From the NCBI RefSeq assembly GCF_014650555.1, contig NZ_BMVE01000002.1:933807-997806 (forward strand): 64,000 bases of DNA, given 5' to 3'. The translations under genes were made by a program, and so were the position numbers. How positions within the stretch are numbered: the first letter of the stretch is position 1; the number at the start of each line of letters is the position of its first letter. Of the stretch, positions 41,203 through 50,354 are shown in pieces. This stretch comes from Streptomyces goshikiensis (GTDB lineage Bacteria > Actinomycetota > Actinomycetes > Streptomycetales > Streptomycetaceae). The notes beneath the pieces were generated by a model. That model was not told the DNA's origin. It did not search any database and worked only from the letters and a program-made list of their open reading frames with translations.

Positions 41203-43106
41203 CGGGCATACCCGGCGCCGCCGGCCCGGCGAGCATGCCCGTGGCCGGCATCCTCCCGGCCCCGGACGGCCGCCGGCCGGCGGCCGACCTCCTCGTCCGC
41301 AACGCGAAGGTGTTCACCGGCGACCCCGGCCGCCCCGAGGCCCGCGCCGTCGCCGTCCGCGACGGCCGGGTCGTGGCCCTCGGCGACGACCACGACCTCG
41401 CCGCCTTCGTGGGCCCGGCGACCAAGGTCGTGGACGCGCTGGGCCGCCGGGTGGTGCCCGGGCTGAACGACTCGCACCTGCACGTCATCCGGGGCGGCCT
41501 GAACTACGTACTGGAACTGCGCTGGGACGGCGTCCGCAGCCTGCGCCGGGCCCTGGCCATGCTGCGCGAGCAGGCCGGCCGCACCCCCAAGGGGCAGTGG
41601 ATCCGGGTCGTCGGCGGCTGGACCGCCGAGCAGTTCGCGGAACGCCGGATGCCGACCGTGGCCGAACTGAACGCGGCCGCGCCCGACACCCCGGTGTTCG
41701 TCCTGCACCTCTACCAGTCGGCGCTGATGAACCGGGCCGCCGTCCTGGCCGCCGGATTCACCCGCGAGACCCCCGACCCGCGCGGCGGACAGATCGTACG
41801 GGGCCGGGACGGCGAACCGACCGGGGTCCTGCTGGCCGCGCCCGGCGCCCTCGTCCTCTACTCCACCCTGGCCAAGGCACCGACCCTGGACCCCGCCGAC
41901 CAGCGGACCTCGACCCGGCACTTCCTGCGCGAGCTCAACCGCTTCGGGCTCACCTCGGCGGTGGACGCCGCCGGCGGGTTCCAGAACTTCCCCGACAACT
42001 ACGCCACCGTCATCGACCTGGCCCGGTCGGGGGAGCTGTCGCTGCGCATCGCCTACCACCTGTTCCCGCAGACCGCCGGGCAGGAACTCGCCGACCTGAG
42101 GCGCTGGACCGAGACGGTGCGGCCCGGGGACGGCGACGAGTGGCTGCGCCTCAACGGGGCCGGCGAGAACCTGACCTGGGCCGCCGCCGACTTCGAGAAC
42201 TTCTCCGAGCCCAGGCCCGAACTCGCCGGGGGCTACGAGGCCGAGTTCGAACAGGCCGTACGGCTGCTGCTGGAGAACGGCTGGGGCTTCCGGCTCCACG
42301 CCACCTACGACGAGACGATCCGCCGCGATCTGGCCGTCTTCGAGAAGCTCGCCGCCGAGGGCCTCTTCCCCGGCGGCAACCGCTGGCTCTTCGACCACGC
42401 CGAGACCGTCTCGGGCGCCAGCCTGGACCGGATCGCGGCCCTGGGCGGTGCCGTCTCCGTCCAGAACCGGATGTCCTTCCAGGGAGCCGCGTTCCTCGAC
42501 CGGTACGGGGCCGGGGCCACCTCCCACACCCCGCCGGTCCGCGCCATGCTGGAGCGGGGCCTGACCGTCGCCGCCGGGACCGACGCCACGCGCGTGTCCT
42601 CGTACAACCCGTGGGTCTCGCTGCACTGGCTGGTCACCGGCCGCACCGTCGGGGGTACGCCGCTCTACCCGGCCGAGAACCTGATCGACCGGGAGACGGC
42701 CCTCGGCCTGTACACCCGCGGCGGCGCCCGGCTGACCGGCGAGGAGGACGTCAAGGGGACGCTGCGGGAGGGCTGTTACGGCGACCTCGCGATCCTTTCG
42801 CAGGACTACTTCACCGTGCCCGAGGCGGCCATCGCGGACATCGAGGCCGTGCTGACCGTCGTCGGCGGCCGGATCGTCTACGCGAGCGCCGAGTACGAGG
42901 GCCTCGACGAGGCCGTCCCGCCCGTCAGCCCGGCGTGGAGCCCCGTGGCCCACTTCGGCGGGTACCAGGCGGCGGGCGCCCGCCAGGCGGACCTGATGTC
43001 CGAGGCGGTCGCCGAATCCGAGCGGCACCGGCTGTGGCGCGTCGCGCGCGGCGCCGCGCCGGCCGAGACGGCGCCGCCCTTCGTCGACCCGTGCTTCACG
43101 CACTGA
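41199..43106 (+). CDS. Amidohydrolase (YtcJ/imidazolonepropionase-like)
   Basis: A 635-residue metal-dependent hydrolase of the amidohydrolase-3 group. After a composite N-terminal beta region (LLVRNAKVFTGDPGRPEARA) come the metal motif PGLNDSHLHVIRGG (H-L-H), a long insert characteristic of YtcJ-like enzymes, a His in FRLHATYDE, WLFDHAETVS, and the distal metal Asp in AAGTDATRVSSYNPW. The C-terminal GDLAILSQDYFTVPE is typical. Expected to cleave an amide or cyclic amide; substrate unknown. Coupled to the upstream esterase; the following membrane-protein gene starts 18 bases later. Confidence 0.88.
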   Translation: MTGIPGAAGPASMPVAGILPAPDGRRPAADLLVRNAKVFTGDPGRPEARAVAVRDGRVVALGDDHDLAAFVGPATKVVDALGRRVVPGLNDSHLHVIRGGLNYVLELRWDGVRSLRRALAMLREQAGRTPKGQWIRVVGGWTAEQFAERRMPTVAELNAAAPDTPVFVLHLYQSALMNRAAVLAAGFTRETPDPRGGQIVRGRDGEPTGVLLAAPGALVLYSTLAKAPTLDPADQRTSTRHFLRELNRFGLTSAVDAAGGFQNFPDNYATVIDLARSGELSLRIAYHLFPQTAGQELADLRRWTETVRPGDGDEWLRLNGAGENLTWAAADFENFSEPRPELAGGYEAEFEQAVRLLLENGWGFRLHATYDETIRRDLAVFEKLAAEGLFPGGNRWLFDHAETVSGASLDRIAALGGAVSVQNRMSFQGAAFLDRYGAGATSHTPPVRAMLERGLTVAAGTDATRVSSYNPWVSLHWLVTGRTVGGTPLYPAENLIDRETALGLYTRGGARLTGEEDVKGTLREGCYGDLAILSQDYFTVPEAAIADIEAVLTVVGGRIVYASAEYEGLDEAVPPVSPAWSPVAHFGGYQAAGARQADLMSEAVAESERHRLWRVARGAAPAETAPPFVDPCFTH

Positions 43107-43123
43107 ACAGGGGAACCCAGCAG

Positions 43124-43822
43124 ATGAGTACGGAACCCGGCGAGACCCCCGGGCGGCGCTTCGAACCGGACCTGCGGTCGATGACCCGGATCAACCTGCG
43201 GCCCATCGCCTCGCCGATGCCGCTGGGCTTCTTCACGGTCGCGATCGCCTCGGTGATGACGGGCTGCATGCAGCTCGGGGTCTTCGAGGCCGCCGACCGG
43301 CGCGCCGTCGCCCTCTGCGTCCTGCCCGCGTTCGCCCTGCAACTCCTGGTGAGCGTGCTGGCCTTCGGGGCCCGGGACGTGATCGCGGCGACCCTGATGG
43401 GCACCTTCGCCGGGAGCTGGCTGGCGTACGCCTTGGTGATGGGCAGCGGCGCGGCCGGCGGGCCGCGCGTGCTCGGCGTGTTCAACCTGGCGTTCCTGTG
43501 CTTCGGGGCGCTGATGGCCGCCGTGACCCGGCCCAAGCGGGCGCTGTGGCTCGTCCTGGTGGTCTCCCTGCCCCGCTGGGCGGCCACGGGGCTGGCCGGG
43601 CTGACCGGCGCGGAGTGGCTCGTCCGGGCCTCCGGGGCCCTCGGGCTGGCGGTCGCGCTGGTCGCCACGTACGCCGCGTACGCCCTGATGCTGGAGGACA
43701 TGCGCAGCGAGGAGGTGCTCCCCATCGGCCGCAGCGGTCCCGCCCACACGGCGGTCGAGGGCGACCTGGCGGTGCAGCTGCGCAACCTGGAGCGCCAGGC
43801 GGGAGTGCGCCGCACACTGTGA
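43124..43822 (+). CDS. YaaH/GPR1-FUN34-like membrane protein
   Basis: A 232-residue protein with six predicted membrane helices between residues about 33 and 195. The N-terminal segment NLRPIASPMPLGFFTVAIAS resembles the N-P-x-P-L-G entry motif of the acetate/succinate transporter family. Helices continue through LCVLPAFALQLLVSVLAFGA, VIAATLMGTFAGSWLAYALV, VFNLAFLCFGALMAAVT and LALVATYAAYALM-like segments. The C-terminal tail is charged. Possible role: uptake or efflux of a carboxylate made by the neighbouring hydrolases. Family assignment is moderate. Confidence 0.65.
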   Translation: MSTEPGETPGRRFEPDLRSMTRINLRPIASPMPLGFFTVAIASVMTGCMQLGVFEAADRRAVALCVLPAFALQLLVSVLAFGARDVIAATLMGTFAGSWLAYALVMGSGAAGGPRVLGVFNLAFLCFGALMAAVTRPKRALWLVLVVSLPRWAATGLAGLTGAEWLVRASGALGLAVALVATYAAYALMLEDMRSEEVLPIGRSGPAHTAVEGDLAVQLRNLERQAGVRRTL

Positions 43823-43983
43823 GGCACCCCGCGCCGCCGCCCGGGTCGGATCCGGCCCGGGCGGCGGCCGACAGTGGTCCGAAGCGGTAACCGGTGTCCC
43901 CAATTCCGCACCTATCGCACGTCATGTACGCGCCAATCGTGCCTCCGTGGCCCCGAGGGCCCGTCCGGTACCGCCCGCCCCGC

Positions 43984-44033
43984 CCGACACCCTGTGTGGA
44001 CTGCCGGTATACTTTACGTGATCACTCATCACG
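43984..44033 (+). promoter_or_regulatory. Promoter with downstream inverted-repeat operator
   Basis: CCGACA (43984-43989), 18 bases, then TATACT (44008-44013) make a good vegetative promoter. Immediately after it CGTGAT-CACTC-ATCACG (44017-44033) is a perfect 6+6 inverted repeat, placed where a repressor would block initiation. It serves the secreted-protein gene at 44141 and perhaps the genes beyond. No gene is supported in the 318-base gap. Confidence 0.6.
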
Positions 44034-44140
44034 GGTTCATCGCGAGAGCTTCACAGGGCGCACACTTCCGGCCGTTCCGCGCTTCCGGCCTCCCGGCGGG
44101 GGCAGACGGCGCGCGCGTGCGCTGCCTAGCCTCCCGGGCT

Positions 44141-44665
44141 ATGAGATCACCTCTGAAGAGCCGCCTCGGCCTCGCCACCGTCCTCGCCTTCGTCCTGGCC
44201 CTGTTCGGCCTCGCGCCCGCCGCGAGCGCCGACCCCGCGCCTGCCGCCCTGACGTTCTCCAGCAGCAGTGCCACCACCACCCCCGGCGGCACCGTGAACC
44301 TCTCCATGACGATCACCAACAACAAGACCTACGACATCTGGTTCGTCTACCAGACCATCAGCCCCACCTGGCTCACCACGCAGCGCCCGGACCTGAAGTA
44401 CAGCTTCACCGGCTGCAGCCTCGCCACCCCCACCGGTGCCGCCTCCTGTTCCGGTGTCGGCCCGTCCGACCTCGGCGGCAACTACGGCGCCACCATCCCG
44501 CCCGGCCAGAGCCGCACCGTCACCCTGACCCTCCAGGTCGCCGCCGACTCCGGCTGCAACGGCAACATCGGCTTCTACTCGTACTACTACGCCGAGTTCA
44601 GCGACAGCTCCAGCACCAGCGGCGGCCCGGCCTTCACGCCCGAGACGCGCGTACTCTGCGCCTGA
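44141..44665 (+). CDS. Secreted beta-sandwich protein, unknown function
   Basis: A 174-residue exported protein with a signal peptide (LGLATVLAFVLALFGLAPAA, cleavage after ASA). The mature part is Ser/Thr-rich and looks like an Ig-like/DUF11-type fold: LTFSSSSATTTPGGTVNLSM, TITNNKTYDIWFVYQTISP, GQSRTVTLTLQVAADSGC, ending ETRVLCA. Four cysteines could form two disulfides. It stands alone between a regulated promoter and a terminator, just before the exopolysaccharide cluster, and could be a matrix or surface protein; that link is positional only. Confidence 0.8.
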   Translation: MRSPLKSRLGLATVLAFVLALFGLAPAASADPAPAALTFSSSSATTTPGGTVNLSMTITNNKTYDIWFVYQTISPTWLTTQRPDLKYSFTGCSLATPTGAASCSGVGPSDLGGNYGATIPPGQSRTVTLTLQVAADSGCNGNIGFYSYYYAEFSDSSSTSGGPAFTPETRVLCA

Positions 44666-44749
44666 CGCACTGTCCAGTCGTCCCGCCCCGGATGGCCTGA
44701 ATTCGCCGGAAGGCGCCCACCCGGCTTGGCCTGGACCACTGGAACCCGG

Positions 44750-44776
44750 CCCGGCGGACCGTCCCGGTCCGCCGGG
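44750..44776 (+). terminator. Terminator after the secreted-protein gene
   Basis: CCCGGCGGACC and GGTCCGCCGGG form a perfect 11-bp stem with a GTCCC loop. It begins 85 bases after the stop at 44665, in the 344-base gap before the deacetylase gene. The remainder of the gap holds a T-rich stretch (44826-44850) but no gene. Confidence 0.8.
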
Positions 44777-45009
44777 GTGCCGGTGGTGTGTGAACCCTCA
44801 ACGAGCCCTCCCGAGCGCCCCGTTGTCCACCTGCGTTTTTCCGTCGGTTTTCGCAACACCACCACGAAAGCTACACAGAGGCACCACTATGTGACGCGAC
44901 GGATGCGTCGACGACTGGTTTCTGAGGGGGACACCGGCGTCACGCAAGGGGGAGCGTCCGCTTCGCGTGCGCTGCGCTCACCCCTGCCCGGGGAGGGGAC
45001 TTTCACCGC

Positions 45010-47151
45010 ATGAAGCGAAGCACTCGCACCGCCGTGTTAACGGTGGGCGCGCTCATCGCCGCCCTCGGCCTGCCGACCGCCGCGGCACACGCCGACACCA
45101 CCACGCCCCGCGTCGATCTGCGGGTGCTGGTCGTGACCGACGGCGGTCCGGCCGTCCAGGCCATCACGGCGGAGCTGGACTCGACGGGAACGCCGTACAC
45201 GCAGGTCGACCTCACCCGGTCGGACCGGCCCACGATCAACCCGGCGTTCCTGGCCGACACCGTGGACGGCCGGCCGCGAGCCAAGTACCAGGCCGTCGTC
45301 CTGCCCAACGACAACCCGTTCACGGCGGGCTCCGCCGAGATGACGGCCCTGACGGCCTACGAGCAGACCTACGCGATCCCGCAGGTCGACGCGTACACCT
45401 ACGCGCGCCCCCAGGTCGGCCTCCAGTACTTCGTCGCCGGCGGCTACGCGGGCAGCGTCGACGGAGCGCAGGCCGCGATCACCACCGCCGGCCGCTCCGG
45501 GCCCTTCGGCTACCTCGAAGGAGCCGTGCCCTTCGAGGACAACTCGCCCTCAGTGGGCGAGAGTTACGCCTACCTGGCGCAGCCCGCTCCCGGCGCGGAC
45601 TTCACCCCGTACGTCGACGCGCCCATCCCGGGTTCGTCGCGGCGCGGGTCGCTCGTCGGCGAGTACCGCCACGACGGACGGCGCGAACTCGTCGTGACCT
45701 TCGTGTACAACCGCTACCAGCAGCAGTACCGGCTGCTCGCCCGCGGCATAGTCGAGTGGATGACCGGCGGCGTGCACCTGGGCTCCACCCGCAACAACTT
45801 CTCCGTCCACGTGGACGACGTGTTCGCGGCCGACGACCGCTGGGACACCCAGCTCAACTGCACCCCCGGTGACGTCGACTGCGCGAACGGCGCGGGCACG
45901 CCCAACCCGATCCGCATGACGGCTGCGGACGCCGAGTACGCCAAGACCTGGCAGGCCGCCCACGGGATCACCCTCGACATGGTCTACAACGGCGCCGGCA
46001 GCCTCGACCAGCGCGAGGACCACAACGGCGTCGACGAACTCGCCGACAAGCTCCAGGCCGACCGGAGCGCGTTCCGCTGGGTCAACCACACCTATACGCA
46101 CGCCTTCCTCGGCTGCGAGCAGGACATCAGCGCGGTGCCCTGGAAGTGCGCCACCAACCCGGGCGGCAGCACCAAGTGGGTCAGCCGGACCGCCATCGAC
46201 GACGAGATCGTCCTCAACCGCGTCTGGGGCCAGAGCCTCGGGCTGCCCCTGGAGAACGACGAACTGGTCACCGGCGAGCACTCCGGCATGGCCGTCCTGC
46301 CGCAGCAGACCCAGGACAACCCCAACCTCGCCCTGTCCCTGACCGGCAACGGCGTCAAGTGGCTCGCCTCCGACAACTCCCGGGACCCCGAGCAGCGCCA
46401 GGTCGGCTCGGCCGCCACCGTCGCCCGCTACCCGATGAACGTCTACTACAACGTCGGGAAGGCCGCCGAGGCGGCCGACGAGTACAACTGGATCTACACC
46501 TCCCGGGCCCAGGGCGGCAGCGGGATCTGCGAGGACCACGCGGACACCACCACCTGTCTGCCCGCGCCCCTCGCCACCGCCACCGGATACGCCGACCACA
46601 TCGTGCCGCTGGAGATCCGCACCGCCCTCGGGCACGTGCTCGCGGGCGACCCGAAGCCGCACTTCATCCACCAGTCCAACCTGGCCGAGGAACGCCTCGC
46701 GTACCCGGTGCTGAACGGCGTCATCGAGGGCTACGACGCCCTGTTCGCCGCCAACACGCCCCTGGTGAACCAGCGGATGAAGGACATCGGCACCGAACTC
46801 CAGCGCCGCGCGGCCTGGAAGTCCGCCCTCCAGGCCGGCCAGGTCAGCGCCTACCGCATCGGCGACAGCGTCACCGTCACGGCTCCGAGCGGCGTCGCGG
46901 TCACCGCGACCCTGCCCACCGGCAGCCTGATCGGCTCCGCCGCCTACGGCAGCCCGTACGCGGGCAAGGTCTCCGGCTGGACCGGCTCGACCGGCACCCC
47001 GCTGACCTTCACCCTGCCGTCGTCGGCCCCCGCGGCCCCGACCGCCGCGGTGCCCGCCGCCCGGCCGGCTCCGGCCACCGCCCCCGCCCCGGGCACCCGC
47101 GTCCCCGCCGCCGTGCGCGAGCGCGGCTCCTCGGACGCCGCCCGGAGCTGA
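45010..47151 (+). CDS. Secreted Agd3-like (CE18-type) polysaccharide deacetylase
   Basis: Likely extracellular metal-dependent de-N-acetylase of an amino-sugar polymer, 713 residues. A signal peptide (AVLTVGALIAALGLPTAAAHA) leads to an N-terminal domain (about 35-230; LRVLVVTDGGPAVQAITAEL) matching the carbohydrate-binding part of Agd3, then the deacetylase barrel (about 255-600) with VHVDDVF at 266-272 and the metal motif NHTYTH at 359-364, further TGEHSG and FIHQSN. A Pro/Ala-rich tail ends the protein. Codon 10 is TTA, so translation should need the bldA tRNA. First gene of the exopolysaccharide cluster. Partial deacetylation would make the polymer cationic and adhesive. Confidence 0.82.
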   Translation: MKRSTRTAVLTVGALIAALGLPTAAAHADTTTPRVDLRVLVVTDGGPAVQAITAELDSTGTPYTQVDLTRSDRPTINPAFLADTVDGRPRAKYQAVVLPNDNPFTAGSAEMTALTAYEQTYAIPQVDAYTYARPQVGLQYFVAGGYAGSVDGAQAAITTAGRSGPFGYLEGAVPFEDNSPSVGESYAYLAQPAPGADFTPYVDAPIPGSSRRGSLVGEYRHDGRRELVVTFVYNRYQQQYRLLARGIVEWMTGGVHLGSTRNNFSVHVDDVFAADDRWDTQLNCTPGDVDCANGAGTPNPIRMTAADAEYAKTWQAAHGITLDMVYNGAGSLDQREDHNGVDELADKLQADRSAFRWVNHTYTHAFLGCEQDISAVPWKCATNPGGSTKWVSRTAIDDEIVLNRVWGQSLGLPLENDELVTGEHSGMAVLPQQTQDNPNLALSLTGNGVKWLASDNSRDPEQRQVGSAATVARYPMNVYYNVGKAAEAADEYNWIYTSRAQGGSGICEDHADTTTCLPAPLATATGYADHIVPLEIRTALGHVLAGDPKPHFIHQSNLAEERLAYPVLNGVIEGYDALFAANTPLVNQRMKDIGTELQRRAAWKSALQAGQVSAYRIGDSVTVTAPSGVAVTATLPTGSLIGSAAYGSPYAGKVSGWTGSTGTPLTFTLPSSAPAAPTAAVPAARPAPATAPAPGTRVPAAVRERGSSDAARS

Positions 47152-47164
47152 CCGGCGTACGCGC

Positions 47165-47192
47165 GTCCCGGCCGCCTCGGCGCGGCCGGGAC
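47165..47192 (+). terminator. Hairpin between deacetylase and glycosyltransferase genes
   Basis: GTCCCGGCCGC and GCGGCCGGGAC form a perfect 11-bp stem with a CTCGGC loop, 13 bases after the deacetylase stop and 42 before the next start. It may attenuate rather than fully stop transcription. Confidence 0.65.
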
Positions 47193-47233
47193 CGGACCGG
47201 CCCACCCCACACACACCGCCGTGGAGCACACCC

Positions 47234-48898
47234 ATGCACGTTCACCACGGCGCGCGACGCCCCGGCGCGGCGCGCGTCACCCTGCTCACCGAAGGCACCT
47301 ATCCCCACAGTCACGGCGGTGTCAGCGTCTGGTGCGACCAACTCGTCCAGGGCATGCCCGACTTCGACTTCGACGTCATCGCGGTCACCGGAACCGGCCG
47401 TGAACCCGTGGTCTGGGACCTGCCCGGCCACGTCGTGGGCGTCCGGCCCGTCCCGATGTGGGGCGACCCGCCGGAGGGCCACGCCCCCCGCGGCCGCGCC
47501 CACCGCCGGCTGTCCGCCGTCTACGAACAGTTCCTGACCGCGCTGCTCGACCCCTGCGCCGAGGACCGGTTCGGGCCCTCGCTCTACGCGATGGCGCGCG
47601 CCGCCGCCGACGGGGCCCTCAGCCCCTTCCTCCGCGGCGACCACGCCGTCGCCATCCTGGCGGCGGTCTGGAACCGGCCCGGCATCGCCGCCCGCGAGGC
47701 CAGGCCGACCCTGCGCGACGCGCTGACCGCGACCTCACTGCTGGAACACGCCCTGCGCCCGCTGGCCGCCCCGCCGCCGCAGCAGGGGGTGGCGCACGCC
47801 GTCAGCGGCGGCGTCGCTGTCCTCCCCGGGCTGGCCGGGCTGGACCGGTACGAGGTACCCCTGCTCCTGACCGAACACGGCGTCTACCTGCGCGAGCGCT
47901 ACCTCGGGTACCGCACCGCCCCGTACCGCTGGCCGGTGAAGGCCGTCGTCCTCGGGTTCTTCCGGCTGCTGGCCGAGGAGAGCTACCGCCGGGCCGCGCT
48001 GATCACCCCCGGCAACCGCTACAACCGGCTGTGGGAGGAACAGGGCGGCGCCGACCCGCAGGCCATCCGTACCGTCTACAACGGCGTCGATCCCGCGGCC
48101 TTCCCGCCGGCCGGGCCGGAGCCGCAGGCACCCACGCTCAGCTGGGCCGGGCGGGTCGACCCCATCAAGGACCTGGAGACCCTGATCCGAGCCTTCGCCC
48201 TCGTCAGGGAGCGCGTGCCCGAGGCCCGGCTGCGGCTTTTCGGCGGCACCCCGCGCGGCGGCGAGGCCTACCGGGAGCGGTGCGAGGCACTGGCCCGGGA
48301 CCTCGGACACGCGGACGCCGTGACGTTCGAGGGGCGGGTCGAGGACATCAAGGACGCCTACGCGGCGGGCAACGTCGTGATGCTCTCCAGCATCAGCGAA
48401 GGCTTCCCCTTCACCCTCATCGAGGCCATGTCCTGCGGGCGGGCCACCGTGTCCACCGACGTGGGCGGGGTCCGGGAGGCCGTCGGCGACGCGGGTCTCG
48501 TGGTCCCGCCGCGCGACCCGGCCGCCATGGCCGAAGCCGCGCTGGAACTGCTGGGCGACGCCGGGCGGCGCGCGGCGATGGGCGAGGCGGCGCGGCTGCG
48601 CGTCATCGAGCAGTTCACCCTGCGCCAGACCATCGACACCTTCCGCTCCATCTACCAGGACCTGCCGACGCTCGGCCGGACCCGGCGGGCCGCCGCCGTC
48701 CGTTCCGTGGCGCCCGTACCGGCCGGCCCGGCGCCCGTCGCCGCGCACGCCGTGTCCGCCGGGCATGCCGCGCACGCCGGGCATGCCGCCGGAGCCTTCA
48801 CGCCCGCACCGGCGATCCGGCTGGGCGCGACGGACGGACCGTCACCGCGCGACGCCCAGGCAACCTCCGTCACCGGCACGGGGAGTCTGGCCGGATGA
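47234..48898 (+). CDS. PelF-like GT4 glycosyltransferase
   Basis: Cytoplasmic GT-B glycosyltransferase of 554 residues, expected to polymerise a UDP-hexosamine. The N-terminal motif LLTEGTYPHSHGGVSVWCDQ and the central LLTEHGVYLRERYLGYRT are diagnostic of PelF-type enzymes. The C-terminal donor domain has SWAGRVDPIKDLETLIRAF, FEGRVEDIKDAY, and the E-x7-E element in SSISEGFPFTLIEAMSCGR. The last ~60 residues are an Ala/His/Gly-rich tail not found in PelF. The stop overlaps the following membrane-protein start (ATGA). In Pel systems PelF works with a membrane partner to export the polymer. Confidence 0.9.
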   Translation: MHVHHGARRPGAARVTLLTEGTYPHSHGGVSVWCDQLVQGMPDFDFDVIAVTGTGREPVVWDLPGHVVGVRPVPMWGDPPEGHAPRGRAHRRLSAVYEQFLTALLDPCAEDRFGPSLYAMARAAADGALSPFLRGDHAVAILAAVWNRPGIAAREARPTLRDALTATSLLEHALRPLAAPPPQQGVAHAVSGGVAVLPGLAGLDRYEVPLLLTEHGVYLRERYLGYRTAPYRWPVKAVVLGFFRLLAEESYRRAALITPGNRYNRLWEEQGGADPQAIRTVYNGVDPAAFPPAGPEPQAPTLSWAGRVDPIKDLETLIRAFALVRERVPEARLRLFGGTPRGGEAYRERCEALARDLGHADAVTFEGRVEDIKDAYAAGNVVMLSSISEGFPFTLIEAMSCGRATVSTDVGGVREAVGDAGLVVPPRDPAAMAEAALELLGDAGRRAAMGEAARLRVIEQFTLRQTIDTFRSIYQDLPTLGRTRRAAAVRSVAPVPAGPAPVAAHAVSAGHAAHAGHAAGAFTPAPAIRLGATDGPSPRDAQATSVTGTGSLAG

Positions 48899-50310
48899 GC
48901 GGACCCATGGCACTCGAACCCGGTGGAACGGAACAGGACACGCTGGCGCTGCGGCTGGCCGACACCCGCCGACGCGTCCCGCGCAGGCTGCCCGCCGACG
49001 CCACCCTCACCCTGCGGCTGCCCGGCTTCGGCCCGAACGAGGAGGAGGTCAGCCGGCTCGCCGCCGAACTCGCCGACCGCGTCGGCCCCGCCGTCCACCC
49101 GTACGAGGTGGCCGCCCTGCTGGAGGCCGACGGCCTCTCCGCCGACATGATCCGGCAGCGGTACGGGCACCCCAACATCTTCTCCCTCGCGGCCGCCCTG
49201 TACGAACGGGTGCCCCGGGTCTTCCCCGAGCCCGCCGCGACGCCCGACCCCTGGCGGCCGGACCACGTGCGCTGCCTGCTGCGCGGCGTGCTCTTCGCCC
49301 TCCCGGGGCTGGCGTACCTGCTCACCGCACCCCTGTGGCACCCCGGCCGGCACGCAGCCGCGCTGATCGTCGCCGGCGTCATCTCATGGGCCTGGGGACA
49401 GGCCCTCGGCCACCGGGCCTACCTGCGGATGGTGGCCGGGCAGCGCGAGGCTGGCCGGACCCTGCTGGTGGGGGCCCCGGCCGGGGCCGCCGCCGCCACC
49501 GCCGGCGCTGCGCTGGCCGCCTGGGGCGGGGCCGTGACCTGGGCGGCGGCCGCCCAGTCGCTCTACCTGGCGGCCGCGGGCGTCCTGCTCGTGCTGGGCC
49601 GGGAGCGGCTGCTGCTGGCCGCGCTCACCCCGCTGATCGCCGGCGCCGCCGTACTGCCCTGGTGGGAGCCGGGCCCGCTGCTGCGCACCGGGCTTCCGGC
49701 GCTGGCGCTCGCCGCCACGCTCGCCGCGGCCGGCCGGGCGCTGCGCGCCGCCCACACCGCCCCCGCCGCGGCCGGGGAGGCGGGGGCCCGGCCACCGCTG
49801 CGGAGGTCCCTCCCGTACGGGCTGTTCGGGCTGGCGGCTGCCGTACTGGTGCTGCTGGAGGGCCGGCAGGCTCCGTACGCGGTGATCGCGCTGACCGTGA
49901 GCATGGGTCCCGCCGAATGGCTGCTCTACCGCTTCCGCGGGCTGTCGGTCACCGCCCTCGGCGCGGCGGCGACACCCCTCGGCTTCCTGCTGCGATCGGC
50001 CGGAGTGCTGGGCCTGTGCCTGTTCTCCTACGTCTTGCTCCTGCTGCCGGTGGCCCTGCTGACCGGCGCCGCACCGGCCGCGCTGCTGCTGCTCGCGGCC
50101 ACCCTGTGGTCCGCGCTGCTGCTCCAGGCCTTCGGGGTGGGCTGGCCGCCGGCCGTCGTCTGCCTGACGGCCGCCGCGGTGGCGGGCCTCGTCACCTTCC
50201 TCGCGCCGATTCGGGGCCCGCTGATCCTGCCGCTGTGCTGCGGCGCCGCCGCGCTGTGCCTCGCCGGATGCGCGCTGTGGGTCCTCGGCCGCCCCGCCCG
50301 GCACGCCTGA
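48895..50310 (+). CDS. Polytopic membrane protein of the exopolysaccharide cluster
   Basis: A 471-residue protein with a soluble N-terminal domain (about 1-115, including VHPYEVAALLEADGLSADMI and RQRYGHPNIFSLAAALYERV) and then about ten to twelve predicted membrane helices from LRGVLFALPGLAYLLTAPLW to CGAAALCLAGCALWVLG. It occupies the place of PelG, the membrane partner of PelF, and could export the polymer or be a flippase, but I see no clear PelG or Wzx signature. Translationally coupled to the PelF-like gene. Function inferred from position and topology only. Confidence 0.75.
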   Translation: MSGPMALEPGGTEQDTLALRLADTRRRVPRRLPADATLTLRLPGFGPNEEEVSRLAAELADRVGPAVHPYEVAALLEADGLSADMIRQRYGHPNIFSLAAALYERVPRVFPEPAATPDPWRPDHVRCLLRGVLFALPGLAYLLTAPLWHPGRHAAALIVAGVISWAWGQALGHRAYLRMVAGQREAGRTLLVGAPAGAAAATAGAALAAWGGAVTWAAAAQSLYLAAAGVLLVLGRERLLLAALTPLIAGAAVLPWWEPGPLLRTGLPALALAATLAAAGRALRAAHTAPAAAGEAGARPPLRRSLPYGLFGLAAAVLVLLEGRQAPYAVIALTVSMGPAEWLLYRFRGLSVTALGAAATPLGFLLRSAGVLGLCLFSYVLLLLPVALLTGAAPAALLLLAATLWSALLLQAFGVGWPPAVVCLTAAAVAGLVTFLAPIRGPLILPLCCGAAALCLAGCALWVLGRPARHA

Positions 50311-50354
50311 CCTCCCGTCCGAACACCCGTCAACCAACAAGAAGGACACCTCAG

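Noticed and set aside
48895..50310. Naming the membrane protein PelG
   Set aside because: Position and topology fit, but no PelG sequence signature is seen.
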